Assembly (NCBI RefSeq): GCF_018614055.1
Contig: NZ_JAGGPB010000115.1
Location: forward strand, 1-40,198
Direction of reading: 5' to 3'
DNA: 40,198 nt
Origin: Streptomyces sp. ISL-98
GTDB taxonomy: Bacteria; Actinomycetota; Actinomycetes; Streptomycetales; Streptomycetaceae
The translations under genes and the position numbers were made by a program. The notes under the pieces were generated by a model. It was not told the DNA's origin and did not search any database. It worked only from the letters and a program-made list of their open reading frames with translations. Positions 33,244-40,198 of the stretch are shown in pieces; within the stretch, counting starts at the first letter, position 1; every line of letters begins with the position of its first letter.

Positions 33244-36153
33244 ATGAAGACTCCGGATAGCGGGGCGGCGGGCGACAGTCCAGCCGCGATGACATCGGCC
33301 CAGATGAGAGGCCTGGCGGGGTGCGCCGCGGTGTTCTTGCCGATTGATCCGCCGCGGGCGGGCCGTGTCGCGTTCTGGTGCCCGGACGGAACGCCGCCGG
33401 GGGCTGCCGACCGCTTGGCGGTGGTGCGCCCGCACGGTGCTTCCATACGCCGACGGGAGGTGGCGGCCACCGTCGTGCCGGTGTCGCAGGCGCTGGCGGC
33501 TCTCGCGGAGGCGCGCAGGATGCCCGGCGCCGATCCGGCGGCCGCGTTCTGGGGTGCGGCCACCGTGCTCGCGCTGCAACTGCTCGCCCGCGGCCGGCTG
33601 CTGCCGGGCGTCAGCCCTGACGGGTTCGACGGGTGGCGGATCGGGCCGTACGACCATGAAGACCTCGTGCGGTTGCGGGAGCTGGCGGCCGCGATGCCGC
33701 CCGAGGCGAGGGCGGTGCCGGTTGAGGGCGGGACGGCGTTGGAACTGCCGCAGGCCGAGCCGCTGGTACGGGCCTTCCTGGACGCGGTCGCCGATGTGCT
33801 GGCCCGTACTCCGGCGGCCCCGGTGGCTGCGGGCGGTGAGGCCTGGACCGCGACCGCACCGCAACCGGTGCCGCAGCAGAGGCAGTGGGCCGCCGACGTC
33901 GCCTCCGGCCTGGACACGGGAGTGCGCGTCTCCTTGCGTATCGAACTGTCAGGGACGGGCGACGAGAGGGGATTCCGGGACGGGGAGAGCGCCGGTCCTG
34001 GCGGGGGCGACGACTACGACCCGGATACAGAGGGCCGGTTTCGGGCTGTTGTCCAGCTGCACGAGCTCGCCGACGGCGTAGTCGCCGATGCCCGCGACGT
34101 CTGGTCGGGGCGCTTGGCTGCCGCCGGCCTGTTCGGCCCGGAAGCGAGGGCACAGACGCTGCTGGCCCTGCGCCGGGCCGCCCGCGTGTGGCCGCCGATG
34201 AGCCGCCTGCTGGACGTGGCGGCCCCGGTCGAACTTCAGCTGTCCGACACCGAGCTGAGCGACCTGCTCGGCGATCCGGCAGCCGCTCTGGCGGCGGCGG
34301 GCGTTCAGGTCCACTGGCCCAAGGAGCTCGCCCGGCAGCTGCTGGCCCGCGCCGTCGTCGAACCGGCCGAGAAGACCGCCTCGGACCTGCCATCCCTGCT
34401 CAGCGCCGGTGCTCTACTGGCCGTCCGCTGGCAGCTCACCCTCGGCGGCCGGGAACTCGATCAGGCCGAACTCGACCGGATCGCCGAGGCACAGCGGCCC
34501 ATGGTGCGGCTGCGCGACCAGTGGGTGCTGATCGATCCCGAGATCCTCGCCCGGGCCCGCGACCGAAAGACCCGCCAGCTCACTCCTGTTGAGGCGCTGG
34601 GCACCGTGCTGGCTGGCAGCGCGGACATCGAGGGCGAGCAGGTGGAGGTCACCGCCCGGGGATGGCTGGCGGAGCTGAAGGAGCGCCTCGCCGATCCCGA
34701 GACGGCCGCCCGACGCACACCGTTGCCGCAGCCTGCCGCGCTGCGCGCCACCTTGCGCGACTACCAGGTCCGCGGCCTTACCTGGCTGGATCAGATGACG
34801 TCTCTTGGGCTGGGTGGCTGTCTCGCCGACGACATGGGCCTCGGTAAGACGATCACCCTCATCGCCCTGCACCTGCACCGGCAGAGCGATCCCGCCACCG
34901 CCGGGCCGACCCTCGTGGTCTGCCCGACATCGCTGCTGGGCAACTGGCAGCGCGAGATCGAGCGGTTCGCGCCCGGCACCCCCGTCACGCGCTATCACGG
35001 CACCAGGCGCAGCCTGAGCGGAGCCGAGGGGGGCTTCGTGCTCACGACCTACGCCACCATGCGCCTGCGGGCCGCCGAACTGACCGAACCCTTCTGGGGG
35101 TTGGTGGTGGCGGACGAGGCGCAGCATGTGAAGAACCCCTATTCGGCGACCGCGAAGGCCCTGCGCACGCTGCGCACCTCAGCCAAGGTCGCCCTCACCG
35201 GGACACCGGTCGAGAACAACCTGTCCGAGCTGTGGGCCCTGCTCGACTGGACGACGCCCGGACTCCTGGGGCCCTTGAAGACATTCCGCAGGCAGTACGC
35301 GCGTGGCGCGGAGAGTGGCGAGGACCCCGAAGCCGCCCGGCGCCTGGCTACGCTGGTCGCCCCGTTTCTGCTGCGCCGTAGGAAGTGCGATCCGGGTATC
35401 GCCCCCGAACTGCCGTCCAAGACCGAGACCGACCACCCGGTCACCCTCACGAAAGAGCAGGTCGCCCTGTACGAGGCCGTGGTCCGCGAGACGATGGCCG
35501 CGATCCGTGCCAGCGACGGCATCGCCCGCCGGGGCCTGGTCCTCAAACTCCTGGCCGCGCTGAAGCAGATCTCCAACCACCCCGCACAGTTCCTGAAAGA
35601 ATCGGGCGGGAAGACGGCCGACCGGTCCGGGAAGCTGGAACTCCTCGACGAACTCCTGGACACCATCCTGGCGGAGGACCAGGCGGTCCTGGTCTTCACC
35701 CAGTACGTCACCATGGGCCGCCTGATCGAGGAACACCTGGCCGGTCGGGGCATCACGGCGCAGTTCCTGCACGGCGCCACCCCCGTCAAGCAGCGCGAGG
35801 AGATGGTGCGCCGCTTCCAGGACGGCGAGAGCCCCGTTTTCCTGCTTTCCCTCAAGGCCGCGGGAACCGGCTTCAACCTCACCCGCGCCGCCCACGTGAT
35901 CCACTACGACCGCTGGTGGAACCCGGCCGTGGAGGAACAGGCCACCGACCGCGCCTACCGCATCGGCCAGACCCAGCCCGTGCAGGTCCACCGCTTGATC
36001 GCCGAAGGCACCGTCGAGGACCGGATCGCCGAACTCCTCGAAACCAAGCGGGCCCTGGCGGACGCGGTCCTCAGCAGCGGGGAGGCGGCGTTCACCGAAC
36101 TGAGCGACGCCGAACTCGCCGACTTCGTCCGGCTGAAGGGAGCGGGCCGATGA
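33244..36153 (+). CDS. SNF2/RapA-type DEAD/DEAH-box helicase
   Basis: 969 residues if started at the ATG 33244; the ATG at 33289 is equally possible, and the open frame before it overlaps a terminator. A long N-terminal region (to about 480) is followed by an SNF2 ATPase: DDMGLGKT (Walker A, about residue 529), VVCPTSLLGNW, DEAQHVKN (DEAQ box), LTGTPVENN, then helicase lobe two with VFTQYVTMG, LKAAGTGFNLT and DRAYRIGQTQ. These proteins translocate on double-stranded DNA or remodel protein-DNA complexes. It overlaps a SWIM-domain gene by 4 bp (ATGA); SNF2 plus SWIM pairs are widespread in bacteria and probably act together. There is no nuclease domain. Confidence 0.93.
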   Translation: MKTPDSGAAGDSPAAMTSAQMRGLAGCAAVFLPIDPPRAGRVAFWCPDGTPPGAADRLAVVRPHGASIRRREVAATVVPVSQALAALAEARRMPGADPAAAFWGAATVLALQLLARGRLLPGVSPDGFDGWRIGPYDHEDLVRLRELAAAMPPEARAVPVEGGTALELPQAEPLVRAFLDAVADVLARTPAAPVAAGGEAWTATAPQPVPQQRQWAADVASGLDTGVRVSLRIELSGTGDERGFRDGESAGPGGGDDYDPDTEGRFRAVVQLHELADGVVADARDVWSGRLAAAGLFGPEARAQTLLALRRAARVWPPMSRLLDVAAPVELQLSDTELSDLLGDPAAALAAAGVQVHWPKELARQLLARAVVEPAEKTASDLPSLLSAGALLAVRWQLTLGGRELDQAELDRIAEAQRPMVRLRDQWVLIDPEILARARDRKTRQLTPVEALGTVLAGSADIEGEQVEVTARGWLAELKERLADPETAARRTPLPQPAALRATLRDYQVRGLTWLDQMTSLGLGGCLADDMGLGKTITLIALHLHRQSDPATAGPTLVVCPTSLLGNWQREIERFAPGTPVTRYHGTRRSLSGAEGGFVLTTYATMRLRAAELTEPFWGLVVADEAQHVKNPYSATAKALRTLRTSAKVALTGTPVENNLSELWALLDWTTPGLLGPLKTFRRQYARGAESGEDPEAARRLATLVAPFLLRRRKCDPGIAPELPSKTETDHPVTLTKEQVALYEAVVRETMAAIRASDGIARRGLVLKLLAALKQISNHPAQFLKESGGKTADRSGKLELLDELLDTILAEDQAVLVFTQYVTMGRLIEEHLAGRGITAQFLHGATPVKQREEMVRRFQDGESPVFLLSLKAAGTGFNLTRAAHVIHYDRWWNPAVEEQATDRAYRIGQTQPVQVHRLIAEGTVEDRIAELLETKRALADAVLSSGEAAFTELSDAELADFVRLKGAGR

Positions 36154-37439
36154 CCCTCACACCGGGCGCCGGGGAGCGTGACCGCCGGCGTGTCTTCCCG
36201 CCGCTGCCCACGGCACGCGGCCGCCGCTCCTTCGCCGAGACCTGGTGGGGCAACGCCTGGGTCGAAGCTCTGGAAGGCCCGGTCCGCTCCGCGACCGGAC
36301 GCCTCGCCCGCGGGCGTACCTACGCCCGCGGCGGACACGTCGGCGAGATCACCGTCACCCCCGGCCGCGCCACCGCACGCGTTCAGGGCAGCCAGCCCGC
36401 CCCGTATCGCACCTCCATGGACATCGCCCAGCTGACCCGCACCGAATGGGACCTGCTGCTCGACGCCGCCGCCGCCCGCGCCGGACACCTCGCCGCCCTC
36501 CTGGACCGCGACATGCCCACCACCCTGGCGGACGACGCCGCCCAGGCAGGCGTGCATCTCCTGCCCTCGCCCCGCGACCTGACCCCCCGCTGCTCCTGCC
36601 CCGACTGGGGCGACCCCTGCAAGCACGCCGCCGCCCTCTACTACCAGGTCGCCCGCCTCCTCGACCATGATCCCTTCGTCCTCCTGCTCCTGAGGGGACG
36701 CGGCGAGAGCGAACTCATGGCCGAGCTGCACCGCCGCAACGCCGCCCAGGCCACCACCCCCGCCCCACCGTCTCCACCAGCCGGGGTGCCCGCCCGGGAC
36801 GTCTTCGCCGCCGCCCGCGCCGGGCTCCCGCCGCTACCCGAACCGCCACCGGTCGTCGACCGTCCGGGCCCGGTGGCCCAGCTGACGCACGCCGACGATC
36901 CTGCACCCGGACTGGATGCGGCCGCGCTGGAATTTCTTGCCGCTGACACCGCCGCCCGCGCGGCCCACCTCCTGCAGCAGGCCCTCCTGCCCGACGGCCA
37001 GCATCCACAGCCGGTTTCCCCGGTCACCCTCAGCGTCGCTGACGACCTCGTACGCCTCGCAGCGGCCGAACCCTCCACCGAGATCTTCACCAGGCTGTCC
37101 TTCGCCGGGCACCACAGACCAGCCTCCCTCGCCCGGGCAGCCCGCGCCTGGCAGTACGGCGGGGCAGCCGCCCTGGCAATCCTGGACACGCCCTGGGATC
37201 CGGACCCGGCCTACCTAAGCGCCGTACGCGAGGAGATCAAACAAGCCTGGGACGGACAACGTGCACCCGGAATACGCGTCGCCGGGAACTGGCTCACGAT
37301 CATCGGACACGACGCCCAACTGCGCCTGGGCACCGACGGACACTTCTGGTACCCCTACCGCAAGAAGCACGGCGCCTGGTGGCCGGCCGGGTTCCCGCAC
37401 ACGGACGCCACGGCTGCGCTGAGCGAACTGCTCGACTAG
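36150..37439 (+). CDS. SWIM zinc-finger protein, partner of the SNF2 helicase
   Basis: 429 residues. The zinc motif CSCPDWGDPCKH (CxC-x6-CxH, about residues 148-159) defines the SWIM domain, which binds DNA or protein. It is preceded by RRSFAETWWGNAWVEALEG and a beta region (GEITVTPGRATARVQGS), which are common in bacterial SWIM proteins of this type. A Pro/Ala-rich linker (about 205-245) leads to a C-terminal region ending in HFWYPYRKKHGAWWPAG. The start ATG overlaps the helicase stop (ATGA), so the two are made together. Confidence 0.9.
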   Translation: MTLTPGAGERDRRRVFPPLPTARGRRSFAETWWGNAWVEALEGPVRSATGRLARGRTYARGGHVGEITVTPGRATARVQGSQPAPYRTSMDIAQLTRTEWDLLLDAAAARAGHLAALLDRDMPTTLADDAAQAGVHLLPSPRDLTPRCSCPDWGDPCKHAAALYYQVARLLDHDPFVLLLLRGRGESELMAELHRRNAAQATTPAPPSPPAGVPARDVFAAARAGLPPLPEPPPVVDRPGPVAQLTHADDPAPGLDAAALEFLAADTAARAAHLLQQALLPDGQHPQPVSPVTLSVADDLVRLAAAEPSTEIFTRLSFAGHHRPASLARAARAWQYGGAAALAILDTPWDPDPAYLSAVREEIKQAWDGQRAPGIRVAGNWLTIIGHDAQLRLGTDGHFWYPYRKKHGAWWPAGFPHTDATAALSELLD

Positions 37440-37543
37440 ACAGACGCCCGCTGCGCCACGGTGTGCGCCATCGCGGTGTGCCGTGCCAGTCCGGGACAGG
37501 CGAGGTCTGATGCCGCACACGGGGGGGAATCCCGGCCTTTAGG

Positions 37544-39044
37544 GCAAGGCCGTGAAGTTACGGGCTGATCGTCGGCGCCAAGATGCCGATGCTCAGGGTC
37601 GCCTTGTAGGTGCGGCGATCGATTTTGAGGCTTTTGTGCGCGTAACGGGATAGGGGGCGCTTCACAGCGCGGGGGCTGACGCGTAGGCGGCGGGCCGGCA
37701 TGAGCTGGTCCAGGACGGCCCGGCCGATCGTCCCAACGAGGTCGATCACCGTGTCGGCGATGACGCCGGCGGCATGGATGACCTGGTCGCGGGCGGTTTC
37801 GAGAGCGATGCTGAAGCTGGCCAGGTCGGGATCGACGCCGGGCATGGCATCAGCGATGGCGATCCGCAGGAGTTGGTAGACGCTCAGCAGGGCGTAGACC
37901 TCCTGGGCGATCCCGGCCCAGGTCGTGGAGCGCAGGACGCGGCGGCCCAGCATCGTCTTCTTGATCTCGAAGTAGGCCGACTCCACTTCCCAGCGTTCGT
38001 GATAGAGCCTGACCAGCTCGCACGCCGGGTAGCGGTGGTGGTCCAGGAGGCTGGTGGCCATCCGGTAGACGCCGGTGTGACGTCCTGCCGTGGTGGTGAT
38101 GGTGATCTCGCACTCGATGACGCGGACTTCGACGGCACCGAATCGGGAGAGGAAGGAGCCGTCGTCGTAGCGGGATAGCAGTGGTGGCTTGCGGTGTGAG
38201 GTGAGGCGGGTCAGGAAGGCGGCCTCGGTGTCGGCGACCGCGCCGAGGAAGGCGTTGGAGGAGAAGCCGCGGTCCAGGAGCACGATCATGCCGTGGTGCA
38301 GGGAGCGCATCAGGCGTCGGCCGTAGACGCTCTCGCCGCGGCTACGGGGGCCGAAGGCCGCATCGAGGACGGCCCGGGTGCCGCAGGCGACCAGGGCGGT
38401 CAGACAGATCTGCGGGTAGCCGGAGGTGGCGTACTGGTTGGAGCCCTTGCCCAGACGGGCCCGGTGCACGGCACTGTCGGGCACGTCAAGGAACGTGCCG
38501 TCGATCGCGACCGTCAGCATGCCCTTCCAGCGGGCGCCGCCGGTGCGGATAACCGAGGCCGGGCCGCACAGCAGGTCGAACAGGGCCCGCATCGGGCGGA
38601 CTCCGAGCCGGGCCCGCGCACCCCACAGCGCCGCCCCGGTGACCCTGCGGAATCGGTATCGAGCCCAGCGCGGCGGTGAGCTTGCGCCAGACCGCCAGGT
38701 AGCCGCATTCCTCGAACAGGGCGGCGGCCAGCAGCAGGTAGACCACCACCCGCGCGGGCAGTTTCCGCAGCCGCCGCTCGGCCGCCCCGGTCTCGGCCAG
38801 CACCGCATCGACCATCTCGAAGGGCACGATCCGGGTGAATTCCCCCAGGTGCCCCGGCGCGAACAGGCCCGTGGCTACCGTGATTTCACGCGTGATGACA
38901 CACTCAGCAGACAGCGGAGCTCCCGAGCTTGAACGGTTCGTCTTGGCCGACAAGTCGTTCTATCGAGGCTCCGCTTCCCATGTCCGGCCATCAGACAGAT
39001 CCCCCCCTTGCCACCAGCCCTGAAGCTGTAACTTCACGGCCTTG
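37544..39044 (-). mobile_element. IS4-family insertion, 1501 bp, with 9-bp target duplication
   Basis: Terminal inverted repeats CAAGGCCGTGAAGTTAC (37545-37561) and its complement (39028-39044). The 9-bp duplication GCCTTTAGG flanks it at 37535-37543 and 39045-39053. The intact duplication shows a clean transposition event into the loop of an IS200/IS605 end hairpin. Confidence 0.88.
37558..38953 (-). pseudogene. IS4-family transposase with one frameshift
   Basis: The N-terminal part (38953 to about 38655) reads LGEFTRIVPFEMVDAVLAET and RKLPARVVVYLLLAAALFEE, the IS4 N-terminal domain. The frame shifts near 38655 and continues RRVTGAALWGARARLG, AIDGTFLDVPDS (first Asp), MIVLLDRGFSSNAF (second Asp) and LYHERWEVESAYFEIKK (YREK-like box with Glu) to the stop at 37558. 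Without the shift this would be a normal transposase of about 460 residues. The ends and target duplication are intact, so the shift may be recent, an error, or a programmed site. Confidence 0.85.
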
Positions 39045-39123
39045 GCCTTTAGGCCGGGCGGGGATGCCCCCCTTGGGGCAGAGGCGCGGAGCGCCGGAGT
39101 TCTCTGCCCCTCTGTTGTGACGG

Positions 39124-39552
39124 TCAGGCTGGGCGCTTCTGGTTCTCGATGTACTCCCTGACGATGCCCAGGGTGCTCCGGCGCAGGACCCGGCGAAGTA
39201 GGAAGGGGACCAGAACACGGACCCCGTCCCCATTCGGTCTATCCGGCAGATGTACTCCGCCCGGAGGTAGCGGGAGGACACGCCCTTGAGGGAGTCGACC
39301 AGCTTGGGGAGCTGGACCTTCGGCGGGTAGTGCACGAGCAGGTGGACGTGGCCCTCTTCGCCGTTGAACTCTCGCAACTGCGCCTCGAAGGACTGCCACA
39401 CGTCCCGAATGATCTCCTCGCAGCGCGTCAGCATCTCATCGCTGAAGACACCGCGCCGGTACTTCGTGACAAACACCAAGTACACGTGCAGGTGGTGGAT
39501 GACGTGATTTCCCCGGCGGGATATCGGGCTCTGATTCCCAGCGTGGTGACAT
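39124..39552 (-). pseudogene. tnpA: IS200-type Y1 transposase (TnpA), two frameshifts
   Basis: The true start is the ATG at 39552 (MSPRWESEPDI). The frame then shifts near 39520 to RRGNHVIHHLHVYLVFVTKY. The HUH motif is present (EGHVHLLVHYPP), followed by KLVDSLKGVSSRYLRAEY and FWSPSYFAGSCAGAP. A second shift near 39171 gives the expected end (LGIVREYIENQKRPA) in another frame, with its stop at 39124. TnpA would cut and join single-stranded ends of the element; this copy is probably inactive. Confidence 0.85.
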
Positions 39553-39602
39553 CCGCCAAAGGTAGTATGAGCGGTGGACTTGACCGAAGGGGGGTGGGCT
39601 GG

Positions 39603-40184
39603 GTGATCCGTGCGTACAAGTTCCTCCTGCGGCCCACCGTGGGCCAGGCGATCGGGCTCGGTGAGATGCTGCGCGATCACTGCTCGCTCTACAACGGGGC
39701 GTTGCAGGAACGCCGCGACGCCAACCGGCATCCCTCGAAGACGAGCGTCAAGTACGGGCAGCAGTCCGGGCAACTCAAGGACATCCGGGCCTTCGACCCG
39801 GAGCGTCAGGGCCGCTGGTCTTTCAGCTCCCAACAGGCAACGCTACGCCGGTTAGACAAAGCCTTCACGGCGTTCTTCCGCCGGCTCAAGGCTGGTGACA
39901 AGCCGGGCTATCCGCGGTTTCGTGGCGTGAACTGGTTCGACACGGTCGACTTTCCCAAAGATGCCGACGGCTGTCGCTGGGACTCCACGCCGCACGACCC
40001 TGTTACTCGCGTGCGTTTCCAGGGCGTTGGGCATGTGAAGGTCAACCAGCACCGGCCGGTGGTCGGCAAGGTCAAGACCGTCAGCGTCAAACGCGAGGGC
40101 CGCAAGTGGTTCGTCGTCCTGACCGCCGAACTACCTCAGCCCGAGCCGCTGCCCGCGACCGGCTCCGTGGTCGGTAGGCCTTGA
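39603..40184 (+). pseudogene. tnpB: TnpB (IS1341-type), N-terminal part, truncated
   Basis: The GTG at 39603 starts VIRAYKFLLRPTVGQAIGL and continues with NGALQERRDANR, FSSQQATLRRLDKAFTAFFR, KPGYPRFRG and VNQHRPVVGKVKTVSVKREG, the usual TnpB N-terminal half. The frame reaches a stop at 40184 exactly where the RuvC core should begin (family: VVGIDLG). The next frame offers GLDPG, so a small shift is likely; the rest is beyond the window. TnpB is an RNA-guided nuclease linked to IS200/IS605 elements. This copy is probably inactive as it stands. Confidence 0.82.
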
Positions 40185-40198
40185 CCCCGGATTTTGGA

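Larger units (their letters stand above)
37525..40198. mobile_element. IS200/IS605-type element (tnpA, tnpB), interrupted, runs off the window
   Basis: A Y1 transposase gene (minus) and a TnpB gene (plus) are divergent. The end hairpin is CCCGGCC (37531-37537), loop TTTA, GGCCGGG. It has been split by an IS4-family insertion at 37544-39044, so its two halves now lie at 37531-37543 and 39054-39058. Both genes are damaged. The right end is outside the window. Confidence 0.8.

Noticed and set aside
1..40198. tRNA or rRNA genes
   Set aside because: I looked for cloverleaf-like and conserved rRNA segments and found none I could support; a dedicated RNA search was not possible.

Overview
The window is high-GC actinobacterial DNA and most likely comes from Streptomyces. 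Evidence: strong third-position GC, frequent GTG and TTG starts, a mycothiol-type maleylpyruvate isomerase fold enzyme, a MocR regulator, a SWIM/SNF2 pair and Streptomyces-type insertion sequences. The density of broken IS elements, integrase relics and frameshifted genes suggests an accessory chromosome region such as an arm. That location is an inference.

Layout. (a) 1-5.1 kb: a compact minus-strand operon encoding a 63-residue six-cysteine peptide, a MauE-like membrane redox protein, an S26 signal peptidase, a membrane-anchored thioredoxin-like protein (CLPC) and an ABC exporter. A divergent gene encodes a membrane-spanning XRE regulator with an extracytoplasmic beta-trefoil-like domain. 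This looks like a self-contained system for making, oxidising, cleaving and exporting a disulfide-rich peptide. It is the best candidate here for an undescribed system. (b) 5.1-11.4 kb: an integrase relic, a frameshifted IMP dehydrogenase, a dienelactone hydrolase, a long gene-poor stretch, a VOC protein and a von Willebrand A protein. (c) 11.3-15.4 kb: a MocR regulator whose start codon overlaps that of a divergent class-V aminotransferase, which is coupled to an MFS exporter and followed by a strong terminator. (d) 15.4-20.2 kb: a mycothiol-dependent-type enzyme, a MarR regulator, a divergent old yellow enzyme and a DHA2-type MFS pump. The OYE and pump promoters carry the same pair of CTTGA-N5-TCAAG operators with the same 41-bp spacing, so one MarR regulon is likely. 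(e) 20.2-26.1 kb: a graveyard with a lectin relic, a methyltransferase pseudogene, IS5, IS481 and IS3 remnants, an integrase relic, one intact secreted lectin and one AT-richer orphan. (f) 26.4-32.1 kb: a PNPOx-like protein with a flavohaemoglobin-like protein, an IS5 relic, an orphan IS200/IS605-type hairpin, a small orphan gene, and a tightly coupled operon of acyl-CoA dehydrogenase-like protein, ThiS/MoaD-like sulfur carrier and hotdog-like protein. (g) 32.3-37.4 kb: a coiled-coil ORF, a cold-shock protein with a structured leader, then an SNF2 helicase and its SWIM partner. (h) 37.5-40.2 kb: an IS200/IS605-type element (tnpA and tnpB, both damaged). Its terminal hairpin loop was split by an IS4-family element that left a 9-bp target duplication.

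All functional calls rest on reading motifs by eye. No database search was run, and family names for weakly conserved proteins are marked as inference.
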